In this document: piece after piece, positions 5,860 to 15,057 of the stretch | How positions within the stretch are numbered: the first letter of the stretch is position 1 | How the letters are laid out: each line of letters starts with the position of its first letter | Assembly: GCA_015064855.1 (NCBI GenBank) | Contig: SVRK01000017.1 | Location: 1-41,026 of the forward strand | From: Oscillospiraceae bacterium | GTDB taxonomy: Bacteria > Bacillota > Clostridia > Oscillospirales > CAG-272 | Direction of reading: 5' to 3' | DNA: 41,026 bases | Translations under genes and position numbers: made by a program | Notes under the pieces: generated by a model | Database searches by the model: none | The model's input: the letters and a program-made list of their open reading frames with translations, nothing else | Told to the model about the DNA's origin: nothing

Positions 5860-8162
5860 AAAAACTATCTACTTTATTAATATCAGTATTATTAGCCTTG
5901 ACAATATGTCTAGCGCTTGCATCTTGCGGAAAAGAAGCGTGTGAGCATACATATAATGGTCCTTGTGATTCTGTATGTGATGAGTGTGGCGAAGCAAGAG
6001 AGATACAGGTGGAGCACACTTATAGTGGAGATTGCGATGCTACCTGTAATCAGTGTAAAGAAGCAAGAGAAGTAATGCAAGAGCACACATATTATAGCGA
6101 CTGCGATGAAATCTGCAATGAGTGTGAAGAAGCAAGAGAGATAACGATAGAGCATAATTATTATGGCGACTGTGATAGCAGTTGTCATAGCTGCGGTAAA
6201 GAAAGAGAGGTTACTGTCGAGCATAGCTGGAAGCCTGCGACCTGTACTACACCCGAGGCTTGCGAGGGATGTGGCGCAGTTAAGGGCGCGCCTTTAGGAC
6301 ACACATGGAAGAATGCAGATTGCATAACTCCAAAAACCTGTACTGCTTGTAGTATAACCGAGGGAGAAGCATTAGGACATACACCTTTCGAGGATGACGG
6401 CGATTGCACAACAGAAGTAAGATGTAGCGTTTGCGATGAGGTTACAACAGCAGCAAATGAAAGCCATACTGCTGAAGAAGATGATTATGACTGCACAACT
6501 CGAGTTTTTTGTGTAAATTGCGAGGTAGTGCTTGTGGAAGCAAAGGAGCACGTCTTTAATAATTTTTGGAATGCAACCGATGCGCATCATTGGTACGAAT
6601 GCGCAAACGATGGCTGTGATGCAAATAGTTCTTATGGTGAGCACTATGGTGAAGACGATGGCGATTGCACAACATGGGTTGAATGTGAAATGTGTGGTTG
6701 GATTTTGATTGACGGAAACGAAAGCCATACACCAGCTGAGGACGACGGCGATTGCACAACTCCCGTAACCTGTACTAATTGTGACACAAATGTCATAGAA
6801 GCAAATGAAACTCACAGCGGTGGCGTGGCTACATGCTTAAAGGGTAAGCTTTGTGAGGTTTGCGAGATTGAATATACACCTAAAGACCTTACTAATCATC
6901 AAGAAGGCAGTAGCTCTTACACAGATAACGGCGACGGAACATACACAAAAATTCACGAATGTGGAGAAACTTTAGAAGAAAAACATACATTTGACTCCGT
7001 GTGCGATTGTGGAGAAAAGATATTAATTACCAAAATGACTATCTTTGGCGAAGACATCGTATTTGACCCAAGCATTAATGCCTACACGGTTGCTTCGTCT
7101 CAGGATAAAGTGGATATGAATTTGGTATTTCACGGCACAAATCTAAAATATCTTTCTAAGGAAAACGCTCTTCAAAAGCTACAGATTGATGCTGGAGTTG
7201 TAGCTAATTTCTTTTTGAACGAGCTAAGCTTAGATTATGATGAAAATACCGACACGCTAATCTTAAATGAACAGCTGTCTTCGGGAAGTGATTTTATCTT
7301 TAATTATTCCAATGACGGTGGCGCTACTTGGGAAGACGGCTGCACAATTTCTATTAAGCGACTTGTTGGAATTTCCGTTAACGACTCTAAAAACGGGCAA
7401 GTGACAGCAAATGAAAATGCGATTGCAGGCGAGTGTGTAACTGTGAATATCTCGGCAGATGACGGATATAAATTCAAGAGCCTGATAGTAAAAGACAGCT
7501 TTGGTAACGAAGTGCCCGTTGAAAACAATCAATTTACAATGCCACTTTCCGATGTTACCATCAGCGCAATCTTTGTTTGTGAAAATGAGTGTACCTTTGT
7601 CTATAAACCCAATGAAGATATACTAACACACAAGAAGGTTTGCTCTCTTTGTGATTACGTGGAAATTGAAAGTGAGGCACATACCACTAACGAATACTCC
7701 TATGTTGATAATGGGGATACGCACGAAAGAATCTGGAAATGTTGCGGTGGTTCTATAACCCAGGAGCACGATTTCAGTACAGGAAATGACTGTGTTTGCG
7801 GTGCTGATGCAATCTGCTTTACAGAACTTTTGTTTGTCGCTAACGAAGAATATCTGTTCGACGAGGAAACACTCACTTATACAGTTATTATTCCTCCAGA
7901 CAAAAACCAAGCCAATTTAGCAGTTCAGCTTGTCGGCAGGAATCTTGAATATTTGACAACAGACAACGAATTTTTAAAGGTAAAGGAGATGCACCATGAT
8001 TTCGGCGAGAGCGAATACGATCTCTATTACCTAATAGGAGAGTGCGGTTTTGTGCTTGAGTGGATTGGTCTTTCGGACGGAGAGTGGGTTGAGTACTACT
8101 TTTCAAACGATGGTGGCGAAAGCTGGACTAAATATAGGGTGGAAATCAAGCAGTCTTATTAA
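5856..8162 (+). CDS. Large lipoprotein with Cys/His zinc-ribbon-like repeats
   Basis: The 768-residue protein has a lipoprotein signal (lipobox L-A-S-C, Cys24). Residues 28-120 hold four tandem copies of a unit of about 24 residues with H-T-Y, D-C/C-D and C-x2-C-x-E-A-R-E elements. More spaced C-x2-C(-G) and E-x-H repeats continue to about residue 385 and recur near 620-670. Between and after them are beta-rich Ig-like modules and a segment (about 500-575) like the Gram-positive 'bacterial repeat' fold (G-Q-V-T-A-N...G-Y-K-F-K-S-L). It would be anchored outside the membrane. Metal binding by the Cys/His units is plausible but unproven. Related repeats occur at 21907-24270 and 31978-32799. Confidence 0.75.
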   Translation: MKKLSTLLISVLLALTICLALASCGKEACEHTYNGPCDSVCDECGEAREIQVEHTYSGDCDATCNQCKEAREVMQEHTYYSDCDEICNECEEAREITIEHNYYGDCDSSCHSCGKEREVTVEHSWKPATCTTPEACEGCGAVKGAPLGHTWKNADCITPKTCTACSITEGEALGHTPFEDDGDCTTEVRCSVCDEVTTAANESHTAEEDDYDCTTRVFCVNCEVVLVEAKEHVFNNFWNATDAHHWYECANDGCDANSSYGEHYGEDDGDCTTWVECEMCGWILIDGNESHTPAEDDGDCTTPVTCTNCDTNVIEANETHSGGVATCLKGKLCEVCEIEYTPKDLTNHQEGSSSYTDNGDGTYTKIHECGETLEEKHTFDSVCDCGEKILITKMTIFGEDIVFDPSINAYTVASSQDKVDMNLVFHGTNLKYLSKENALQKLQIDAGVVANFFLNELSLDYDENTDTLILNEQLSSGSDFIFNYSNDGGATWEDGCTISIKRLVGISVNDSKNGQVTANENAIAGECVTVNISADDGYKFKSLIVKDSFGNEVPVENNQFTMPLSDVTISAIFVCENECTFVYKPNEDILTHKKVCSLCDYVEIESEAHTTNEYSYVDNGDTHERIWKCCGGSITQEHDFSTGNDCVCGADAICFTELLFVANEEYLFDEETLTYTVIIPPDKNQANLAVQLVGRNLEYLTTDNEFLKVKEMHHDFGESEYDLYYLIGECGFVLEWIGLSDGEWVEYYFSNDGGESWTKYRVEIKQSY

Positions 8163-8228
8163 TCACAAAAAACTACTTTATTGTGCCCACATATCAGCAC
8201 AGCATTAGCGCAGATTCAAACCAAAATT

Positions 8229-8254
8229 AAGGCAGGATTTTTCCTGCCTTTTTT
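8229..8254 (+). terminator. Terminator before glnA
   Basis: AAGGCAGGA / TCCTGCCTT stem, 4-base loop, T-run. Confidence 0.88.
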
Positions 8255-8259
8255 ATTGC

Positions 8260-8288
8260 TTGACTATCAAGGAAATATTTGGTATAAT
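8260..8288 (+). promoter_or_regulatory. Promoter of the glutamine synthetase gene
   Basis: TTGACT (8260-8265), 17 bases, TATAAT (8283-8288). A palindrome TGGCAT-ATTT-ATGCCA (8298-8313) follows in the leader and could be an operator or RNA hairpin just before the ribosome binding site. Confidence 0.8.
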
Positions 8289-8330
8289 ATAAATATATGG
8301 CATATTTATGCCAACGGAAGGAGAAAAAAG

Positions 8331-9755
8331 ATGGCAAAAACAGTTCAAGACGTTCTTAATATGATTAAGGAAAACGGAATTAAAATGGTTGACTTTAAAA
8401 TGGTTGACATTAACGGTCAATATAGACACGTTACAATTTTAGCAGAAAACTTTTCCGAGGACACAATGAAAAGTGGTATCGGCTTTGATGCTTCAAACTA
8501 TGGCTATGCAGTAGTTGAAAAGAGCGATATGGTGTTTATTCCCGACCCTGACACTGCAGTTATCGACCCATTCTGCGAAATTCCAACAATTTCAATGACA
8601 GGTAACGCTATGATTATCGATAGCCCCGAAAACCGTCCGCTTCCACAATACCCAAGAAATATAGTTTTGGCGGCTGAAAAATATATGAAGGACCTCGGCA
8701 TTGCTGACACTATGCTCATTTTACCAGAGTTTGAGTTCTATCTATTTGACAATGTCGGCTGGGAGGTAAGCCCAAAAACCATCAGCGCAACGGTTGATGC
8801 AAAGCAGTCCTACTGGAATTCAGCTACTCAAGGTCAAGGAGTTGTCGTTCCAAAGCAAAAGAACTACCATATTGCTAAGCCATTTGATATTTCCTACGAG
8901 TGTAGAAGCGAGATGTGTCTACTTATGAAGGAAATGGGAATTGAAATCAATTATCACCACCCCGAGGTTGCCGCATCAGGTCAGTTCGAAATTGAGCCAC
9001 AGCTCGGCAAAATGTCAGATATGGCTGACAAGACAATGATGATTAAATATATCATACACAACACAGCATTAAAGCACGGAATGAGCGCAACCTTTATGCC
9101 AAAGCCAATTTACGGTGAGGCTGGTAGCGGTATGCACGTTCATATGCTACTTCTAAAGGATGGCGAGCCTGTTTTCTCCGACGATAACGGCTACGCACAT
9201 TTAAGCAAAGAAGCACACTACTTTATGGGCGGTCTTTTAAAGCATATTAACTCCCTTTGCGCTTTGACTAATCCAAGCACAAACTCATTCAAGAGATTGG
9301 TTCCAGGCTTTGAAGCACCTGTTACAGTTGGCTATGCAACCTCTAACCGTAGTGCGGTTATCCGTATTCCTGCATACGCAAAGACACCAAACAAGCGTCG
9401 CTTCGAGCTTCGTAACCCCGATGCAACCTGTAACCCATATTTCTGCTATGCGGCAATTTTGATGGCAGGTCTTGACGGAATTAAAAACAAGATTGACCCA
9501 CACGCAAACGGTTGGGGGCCATACGACTGCAACCTCTACCACCTAAGCGACGAGGAAAAATCAAAATTAAGCCATCTTCCAGCTTCACTTCCTGAGGCTC
9601 TTGATGCACTTGAGAAAGACAATGAATATTTAACCGCTGGTGGAGTATTCCCTAAGGAGCTTATTGACAACTTTATCAAAGCAAAAAGAGCAGAATGCTC
9701 AGAAATGTCAAAAATTCCTCATCCGGCAGAATTTGACAAATATTATAATTTATAA
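8331..9755 (+). CDS. glnA: Type I glutamine synthetase
   Basis: The enzyme makes glutamine from glutamate, ammonia and ATP in the cytoplasm. Visible hallmarks are P-E-F-E-F-Y-L-F-D (metal-binding Glu), the G-S-G-M-H-V-H-M ammonia/metal site, N-R-S-A-V-I-R-I-P, and R-R-F-E-L-R-N-P-D-A-T-C-N-P-Y. An N-L-Y-H-L-S segment sits where the adenylylation tyrosine of some enzymes lies; I do not infer such control here. The length of 474 residues is normal for GSI. I start at 8331 after GGAAGGAG; the open frame extends upstream to 8181 but crosses the promoter and terminator. Monocistronic. The Liv importer downstream shares the amino-nitrogen theme, though the two are separately promoted. Confidence 0.96.
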   Translation: MAKTVQDVLNMIKENGIKMVDFKMVDINGQYRHVTILAENFSEDTMKSGIGFDASNYGYAVVEKSDMVFIPDPDTAVIDPFCEIPTISMTGNAMIIDSPENRPLPQYPRNIVLAAEKYMKDLGIADTMLILPEFEFYLFDNVGWEVSPKTISATVDAKQSYWNSATQGQGVVVPKQKNYHIAKPFDISYECRSEMCLLMKEMGIEINYHHPEVAASGQFEIEPQLGKMSDMADKTMMIKYIIHNTALKHGMSATFMPKPIYGEAGSGMHVHMLLLKDGEPVFSDDNGYAHLSKEAHYFMGGLLKHINSLCALTNPSTNSFKRLVPGFEAPVTVGYATSNRSAVIRIPAYAKTPNKRRFELRNPDATCNPYFCYAAILMAGLDGIKNKIDPHANGWGPYDCNLYHLSDEEKSKLSHLPASLPEALDALEKDNEYLTAGGVFPKELIDNFIKAKRAECSEMSKIPHPAEFDKYYNL

Positions 9756-9767
9756 TACGAATTTAAA

Positions 9768-9796
9768 AATGCCCTCAATTTTCGAGGGCATTTTTC
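9768..9796 (+). terminator. Terminator after glnA
   Basis: AAATGCCCTC / GAGGGCATTT stem with a T-run. Confidence 0.88.
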
Positions 9797-9867
9797 TCGT
9801 ATTGTCCCTTCCATACGGACAAATGTGTAAATTTTCACACATTTTTCGATAAATATTCAAAAAAGTA

Positions 9868-9896
9868 TTGACATTGTGGATAAAAAATTATATTAC
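9868..9896 (+). promoter_or_regulatory. Promoter of the Liv operon
   Basis: TTGACA (9868-9873), 17 bases, TATTAC (9891-9896). Confidence 0.6.
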
Positions 9897-9931
9897 AAGA
9901 ATAATATTTTATATTTTGGAGGAAAACTAAA

Positions 9932-11161
9932 ATGAAACTAAGAAAAATCTTAGCACTCGTTCTTACCGTTGTTCTTTGCTTCGGTATGGTTTCTGTTCTT
10001 GCTTCTTGTGGCGGAACAGAGGAAGACGTTATGGTTATTGGCGTGTCAGGTCCGTTAACCGGTGACTATTCAATGTATGGAAAAGCAGTTGAAAATGCTG
10101 CAAATCTTGCTATTGAGGAAATCAATGCAATTGAAGAAAAAGGTGGAGAGGGAACTCTCGGCTTTAAGTTTGAGCTTGTTGCAACAGACGACGAGGCAGA
10201 CTACACAAAGGTACAAAACAACTACACAAACATGGTTAGTAAGGGTATGCTATTGTCACTCGGTACAGTTACTACCGGCGCTGGTATGACATACACAAGC
10301 CTTGCTGCAAAGGACAATATGTTCTTCTTAACACCATCTGCAACAGGTGATGATATTCCGGGCACAGCAGGAAATGGCTTCCAAATGTGCTTTGCTGATA
10401 GCCAACAAGGTGTTTTGGCAGCTGAATATCTTCTTGAAAACTATGCTGACAAGAAAATAGGCGTATATTACAAGCAAGGTGATGCTTATTCAGAGGGTAT
10501 CTATGAGCAATTTATGGGCAAATTAAGAAAAGAAAATGCACAAATTGCTGATGCAGTTGTTGTAGCTCCTTTTACAAAGGATGACGCTTCACAAGCAGCA
10601 CACGTTTCAAAGCTTGCTGGATGTGAATTCATCTTTATGCCTATCTATTATAGCGATGCTGCTCCATTTATGGTAGAAGCAAACAAGGGTACACAAATCC
10701 CGGCAAACGCAGTTTTCTATGGCGGTGACGGATTTGATGGTATCACAAGCATTCCTAACTTCGACATCAATTCAATTAAGCAAGAAATCACATATCTTAC
10801 ACACTTTACAGTAAACGCAGAAGAGGGCACACCTGCTTATGAATTCATTAAGAAATATGAAGCTAAGTATGACGAAACAAAAGAGCCTGTAAACCAATTC
10901 GGTGCAGCAGCTTACGACTGTGTTTATGCGATTTATGCAGCCTTGAAGTTTGCTAAGGCAAACGGTGCAGAAATAAGCACAGATATGGATGCATCTGATC
11001 TTTGCAATATCCTTAAGGGTGTATTGGTAAATGATGAATTTGAATTTAGAGGCATTACAGGTGAGGCTGACGGTGAAGATGGACGCGCAAGCATTTCTTG
11101 GGAATCCAACGGACAAGTAACAAAGACACCAAAGCAAGAAATAGTAAAAAAGGCTTCTTAA
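9932..11161 (+). CDS. Branched-chain amino-acid ABC transporter, substrate-binding lipoprotein
   Basis: The 409-residue lipoprotein (signal 1-25, lipobox L-A-S-C, Cys26) has the periplasmic-binding-protein type I fold of the LivJ/LivK family. It opens with V-I-G-V-S-G-P-L-T-G-D-Y-S-M-Y-G-K, followed by an A-A-N-L-A-I-E-E-I-N-A helix. It should capture leucine, isoleucine, valine or a related amide outside the membrane and pass it to the permeases downstream. It is first in a five-gene operon; an intergenic hairpin (11188-11218) may raise its level over the permeases. Strong RBS (TTTGGAGG). The ligand cannot be told from sequence. Confidence 0.93.
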   Translation: MKLRKILALVLTVVLCFGMVSVLASCGGTEEDVMVIGVSGPLTGDYSMYGKAVENAANLAIEEINAIEEKGGEGTLGFKFELVATDDEADYTKVQNNYTNMVSKGMLLSLGTVTTGAGMTYTSLAAKDNMFFLTPSATGDDIPGTAGNGFQMCFADSQQGVLAAEYLLENYADKKIGVYYKQGDAYSEGIYEQFMGKLRKENAQIADAVVVAPFTKDDASQAAHVSKLAGCEFIFMPIYYSDAAPFMVEANKGTQIPANAVFYGGDGFDGITSIPNFDINSIKQEITYLTHFTVNAEEGTPAYEFIKKYEAKYDETKEPVNQFGAAAYDCVYAIYAALKFAKANGAEISTDMDASDLCNILKGVLVNDEFEFRGITGEADGEDGRASISWESNGQVTKTPKQEIVKKAS

Positions 11162-11187
11162 TTAACAAAAATAAACAATAAACTATT

Positions 11188-11218
11188 ATTTGCTGGTGGA
11201 ATTTTTCTGCCAGCAAAT
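11188..11218 (+). promoter_or_regulatory. Intergenic hairpin between binding protein and permease
   Basis: ATTTGCTGG and CCAGCAAAT form a 9-bp stem without a following T-run. This fits an mRNA-stabilising or partly terminating element that keeps the binding protein more abundant than the membrane parts. Confidence 0.6.
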
Positions 11219-11245
11219 TATTGATTTTTAAAGATAGGATTAACT

Positions 11246-12157
11246 ATGGAATTTTTAGAAAAACTGATACTTGGTATAAGTGACGGTGGAATTTATGCTA
11301 TGATTGCCCTCGGCTATACTATGGTATATGGCATTGCCAAAATGCTTAACTTTGCACATGGTGATGTAATCATGGTTGGCGGATATTCAATATTGATTTT
11401 CTTTAATACTACCGGTCTTGGCTTTGCTTATGAAGCAACGGGTATTAGAGGAACAATATTTGCATCATTAATAGCTCTTGTTGTATCGGTTATAGTTTGT
11501 ACTTTGCTTGGTATAGTAATTGAAAAGCTTGCCTACAAGCCACTTCGTGGCTCATCTCCGCTTGCGGTTTTAATTACTGCAATTGGAGTTAGTATGCTTT
11601 TGCAGAGTATAGCACAATTATATAGAAAGGGAAGTAACGCAGTTCCTATTTATCAATTTAAGCCTACGGGAATATTTGATATAACAATGGCAACGGTATT
11701 TACCCTTGGCATGTCAATAGTAGTAATGTTTTCACTTACTATGTTTGTAAAGCGCTCTAAAACAGGTCGTGCAATGATTGCCGTTTCTGAGGATAAGGGT
11801 GCAGCTCAGCTTATGGGTATAAACGTAAATAATATTATTATGATTACCTTTGCTATTGGTTCTGCATTAGCTGCTCTTGCTGGATTCTGTTCACTCGCAA
11901 CAGGCTCTTCATTCGTACAACCGGGTTATGGTTCAATGCCTGGTATTAAGGCATTTACAGCTGCAGTTATCGGTGGTATCGGCTCAATTCCGGGCGCTAT
12001 GCTTGGTGGAATTTTGCTTGGTATTATTGAAAACCTTTGTATGTTGAATGATACACTTGCCAACTATAAGGACGCAATAGAGTTTTCAATTTTGATAATA
12101 GTTCTGTTGATTAAGCCCGCCGGCTTGCTTGGTAAGAAGAGAAGGGAGAAAGTATGA
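11246..12157 (+). CDS. livH: Branched-chain amino-acid ABC transporter permease LivH
   Basis: The 303-residue integral membrane protein starts with the LivH pattern (G-I-S-D-G-G-I-Y-A-M-I-A-L-G-Y-T-M-V-Y-G, then L-N-F-A-H-G-D). It carries the conserved cytoplasmic coupling region (M-I-A-V-S-E-D-K-G-A-A-Q-L-M-G-I-N) and the C-terminal G-G-I-G-S-I-P-G-A-M-L-G-G stretch. It pairs with LivM to form the translocation pore. RBS is weak (GATAGGA). It ends in a 4-base ATGA overlap with livM. Confidence 0.95.
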   Translation: MEFLEKLILGISDGGIYAMIALGYTMVYGIAKMLNFAHGDVIMVGGYSILIFFNTTGLGFAYEATGIRGTIFASLIALVVSVIVCTLLGIVIEKLAYKPLRGSSPLAVLITAIGVSMLLQSIAQLYRKGSNAVPIYQFKPTGIFDITMATVFTLGMSIVVMFSLTMFVKRSKTGRAMIAVSEDKGAAQLMGINVNNIIMITFAIGSALAALAGFCSLATGSSFVQPGYGSMPGIKAFTAAVIGGIGSIPGAMLGGILLGIIENLCMLNDTLANYKDAIEFSILIIVLLIKPAGLLGKKRREKV

Positions 12158-13344
12158 TGAAAAAAGTGCTATCTACCTTTAAAAGCATAAAATGGAAACA
12201 TTATTCTGTGTATTTAATTATAGCAGTAGCGGTAGCCATTTTAGGATATTTATCTCTTTCTCTTGACGGTAAGGCAAGTCGCGCATTTGATACTTACAGA
12301 TCCTTGCTTGGAGATATGTCAATTTGGATTATCCTTGCGGTATCACTTTCATTGGTTGTTGGCTTTCTTGGAGAGCTTTCACTTGGACACGCGGGATTTA
12401 TGAGTGTTGGTGCCTATTTAGGTGCCGTTATTACTAACGTTTTAATTGCAAATTTAAAAATTGAAAATACATTTGTTATAATTGTTGTTTCAGTTTTTGT
12501 CGGTGGCGTTTCTGCCGCTGCTTGCGGATTTATCGTTGGTTTGCCGGCTTTGCGCTTGAAGGGTGACTATTTGGCAATAGTAACGCTCGCCTTTGGTGAA
12601 ATTGTGAGAGTTATATTCAAAAACGCTAACCCCAATATCTTTGGTGGTGCAGGCGGACTTCAACTCAAAAACTATTTTACAATAGATAGAAAATATTTCT
12701 TCATAATCGGCTTTCTTTTTGTAATTTTAACAATAGCTGTTATTCAAAATACAATAAGAAGTAAACACGGACGTGCTATTACCGCTATCCGCGATAACGA
12801 GATTGCTGCAAAGGCAACAGGAATAAACGTAACTAAATATAAGCTAATGGGCTTCGTAATTTCTGCGGCATTCGCAGGAATTGCAGGCGTTCTTATGACA
12901 TTAAAGGACGGAACAGTTCTTTATTCAAAGTTCGACTATAACTATTCAATTGAAATACTTGTAATTGTAGTTCTTGGTGGTATGGGAATAAATGGCTCTG
13001 TTATTGCTGCGGTGTTCATTTCACTTCTCAACTGGAAGCTGACTGATATGAACGGTTCGCTTTCTGACTATAAAAACCTAATATATGCACTTATTTTGAT
13101 ACTTCTTATCATCTATAGAAACGCACCGGCACTTAAGGGCTTCCGTGAAAAGTATAACTTTAGAACCCTTTGGGCAATGGTCTTCAAGCCGAAGCACAAT
13201 CCTGCAAAGGATAAGGGCGATGCGGTTAGATGGGACGTTGTACCGACGAAGATTGAGATGAACGAGGTTCTTTCAACCGACGTTGTTATTGACTCAACAG
13301 GTGATAACAGCGCAGACATTGGCGAGCGAGGAGGTAATAAGTGA
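12154..13344 (+). CDS. livM: Branched-chain amino-acid ABC transporter permease LivM
   Basis: The 396-residue polytopic protein has the LivM core: G-E-L-S-L-G-H-A-G-F-M-S-V-G-A-Y, L-R-L-K-G-D-Y-L-A-I-V-T-L-A-F-G-E, G-R-A-I-T-A-I-R-D-N-E-I-A-A-K-A-T-G-I and G-G-M-G. It forms the pore with LivH. A charged extension of about 60 residues follows the last helix, longer than in many homologues, and is likely cytoplasmic. Translation is coupled to livH (ATGA). An adjacent in-frame ATG at 12157 is an equally possible start. Confidence 0.95.
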   Translation: MMKKVLSTFKSIKWKHYSVYLIIAVAVAILGYLSLSLDGKASRAFDTYRSLLGDMSIWIILAVSLSLVVGFLGELSLGHAGFMSVGAYLGAVITNVLIANLKIENTFVIIVVSVFVGGVSAAACGFIVGLPALRLKGDYLAIVTLAFGEIVRVIFKNANPNIFGGAGGLQLKNYFTIDRKYFFIIGFLFVILTIAVIQNTIRSKHGRAITAIRDNEIAAKATGINVTKYKLMGFVISAAFAGIAGVLMTLKDGTVLYSKFDYNYSIEILVIVVLGGMGINGSVIAAVFISLLNWKLTDMNGSLSDYKNLIYALILILLIIYRNAPALKGFREKYNFRTLWAMVFKPKHNPAKDKGDAVRWDVVPTKIEMNEVLSTDVVIDSTGDNSADIGERGGNK

Positions 13345-14192
13345 TGAATATTAAAGAAAAATTCGTAGATTTTTTCAAAGCTCACTTTAAAAAAGCTCCT
13401 AAGCACAAAAGAGTAGATATTGAGAGCGAGTACGTTCTTGAAACTAAAGAGCTTGGTATAACCTTCGGCGGCTTAAAGGCTGCACAGGATGTAAACTTAA
13501 AAATAAAGAAAAATGAAATTTATGGTCTTATCGGTCCAAATGGTGCTGGTAAAACGACTGTATTCAACCTTTTAACAGGCGTATATCAGCCAACAACTGG
13601 CGCATTTTATCTAAACGGCAAGGACTTAACAGGACTTAGACAGGATAAAATAAACCAAATGGGCTTCGCCCGCACCTTCCAAAACATTCGTCTTTTCAAC
13701 AATATGACTGTTGTAAGAAACGTTATGGTAGGACTTTCAAATCAACCCGAATATAAATGCTCACTCTTTGAGTCTATTTTCCGTTTGCCACGCCATTTCA
13801 AAACCGAAAAGGCGATGAGAAAAAGGGCTAAGGAGCTACTTGATATTTTTGGACTTTTGGACGAGAGAAACAACTTAGCTTGTAATTTGCCATATGGTAA
13901 GCAAAGAAAGCTTGAAATTGCTCGTGCATTAGCGACCAATCCTAAGCTACTTTTGCTAGACGAGCCGGCGGCTGGTATGAATCCAAATGAAACCGAGGAC
14001 CTCGTTAATACAATCAAATATATCCGTGATAACTTCGATATGACTATTTTGCTTATTGAGCACGATATGAAGTTTGTATCAGGTCTTTGCGACAGAATTA
14101 CAGTTTTGAACTTCGGTACGGTTTTAACCGAGGGCAAAACAAAGGAAGCGCTTAATAACCCTGAGGTTATTAAAGCTTATATAGGAGGATAA
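13344..14192 (+). CDS. livG: Branched-chain amino-acid ABC transporter ATP-binding protein LivG
   Basis: The 282-residue ATPase has Walker A G-P-N-G-A-G-K-T, a Q-loop region F-A-R-T-F-Q-N-I-R, a degenerate signature L-P-Y-G-K-Q-R-K-L-E as usual for LivG, Walker B L-L-L-L-D-E-P-A-A-G-M-N, and the switch histidine in L-L-I-E-H-D-M. An N-terminal extension of about 28 basic residues precedes the ATPase fold. I choose ATG 13344 (one-base TGATG overlap with livM), 9 bases after AGGAGG; the preceding in-frame GTG at 13341 is possible. Confidence 0.95.
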   Translation: MNIKEKFVDFFKAHFKKAPKHKRVDIESEYVLETKELGITFGGLKAAQDVNLKIKKNEIYGLIGPNGAGKTTVFNLLTGVYQPTTGAFYLNGKDLTGLRQDKINQMGFARTFQNIRLFNNMTVVRNVMVGLSNQPEYKCSLFESIFRLPRHFKTEKAMRKRAKELLDIFGLLDERNNLACNLPYGKQRKLEIARALATNPKLLLLDEPAAGMNPNETEDLVNTIKYIRDNFDMTILLIEHDMKFVSGLCDRITVLNFGTVLTEGKTKEALNNPEVIKAYIGG

Positions 14193-14194
14193 TT

Positions 14195-14905
14195 ATGGCA
14201 CTACTTGAGGTACATGATTTAGAAGTAAATTATGGCGTTATTCGTGCCATAAAGGGTATTAGCTTCGAGGTAAACGAGGGTGAGATTGTTACCCTTATCG
14301 GCGCAAACGGAGCAGGAAAGACAACAACAATGCAAAGCACTGTTGGTCTTATCCCCAAAAAGGCAGGAAAGGTTATTTTTAACGGACAGGATATTACCAA
14401 AATGCCTTGTCACAAAATAGTTAAAACGGGAATGACACAAGTGCCCGAGGGCAGACGCATATTCCAAGAGCTAACTGTATATGAAAACCTTTTGATGGGC
14501 GCTTATTCGATGAAGGATAAATCGAGCTTCAAGGCAGATATTGAATCCGTTTATGCTCGTTTCCCTCGTCTTTTTGAAAGAAAAAATCAAGTTGCAGGAA
14601 CTCTTTCGGGCGGAGAACAGCAAATGCTCGCTATGGGACGCGCGATAATGAGCCATCCAAAGCTACTAATGCTTGACGAGCCGTCAATGGGTCTTTCACC
14701 ACTTTTGGTTGACCAAGTGTTTGAAATTATCAAGGAAATTAACAAAGACGGCACAACAATTTTGCTCGTTGAGCAAAACGCAGGTAAATCCTTGGCAATC
14801 TCCGATCGCGCATACGTTCTTGAAAATGGTGAAATAGTTCTTTCGGGAACCGGTAAGGAGCTATCTGAGAGCGAAATGGTAAAAAAAGCCTATCTTGGCG
14901 GTTAA
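14195..14905 (+). CDS. livF: Branched-chain amino-acid ABC transporter ATP-binding protein LivF
   Basis: The 236-residue ATPase has Walker A G-A-N-G-A-G-K-T-T, the LivF-typical Q-V-P-E-G-R-R-I-F, ABC signature L-S-G-G-E-Q-Q-M-L-A, Walker B L-M-L-D-E-P-S-M-G-L-S and switch L-L-V-E-Q-N. It pairs with LivG to power import. It starts two bases after the livG stop with TAGGAGG just upstream. Last gene of the operon. Confidence 0.95.
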   Translation: MALLEVHDLEVNYGVIRAIKGISFEVNEGEIVTLIGANGAGKTTTMQSTVGLIPKKAGKVIFNGQDITKMPCHKIVKTGMTQVPEGRRIFQELTVYENLLMGAYSMKDKSSFKADIESVYARFPRLFERKNQVAGTLSGGEQQMLAMGRAIMSHPKLLMLDEPSMGLSPLLVDQVFEIIKEINKDGTTILLVEQNAGKSLAISDRAYVLENGEIVLSGTGKELSESEMVKKAYLGG

Positions 14906-14911
14906 TAAAAC

Positions 14912-14936
14912 AAAAAGCACCTTGGTGCTTTTTGTT
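14912..14936 (+). terminator. Terminator of the Liv operon
   Basis: AAAAAGCACC / GGTGCTTTTT with a two-base loop. Confidence 0.88.
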
Positions 14937-14939
14937 TTA

Positions 14940-15015
14940 AATGAAGCGCACCCTCGGTGCATAAAAAATGAAGCATAGCTTCGCTCTATGAAGCATCAGC
15001 TAAAGCATTTCATTA
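14940..15015. repeat. Palindromic repeat between convergent genes
   Basis: The stretch is built of AATGAAGC-type words and small hairpins (GCACC-CTC-GGTGC; ATAG...CTAT), bounded by AATGAAGC and GCATTTCATT. It looks like a dispersed REP-type element. No coding potential. Confidence 0.5.
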
Positions 15016-15020
15016 GTAAA

Positions 15021-15053
15021 AAAAGGCTTTCACTTTGTTGTGAAAGCCTTTTA
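15021..15053. terminator. Bidirectional terminator
   Basis: AAAAGGCTTTCAC / GTGAAAGCCTTTT is a 13-bp perfect stem. It ends the minus-strand ECF gene and backs up the Liv terminator. Confidence 0.85.
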
Positions 15054-15057
15054 AATT

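Noticed and set aside
8181..8330. Upstream extension of glutamine synthetase
   Set aside because: It crosses a terminator and a consensus promoter, and family homology begins at 8331.
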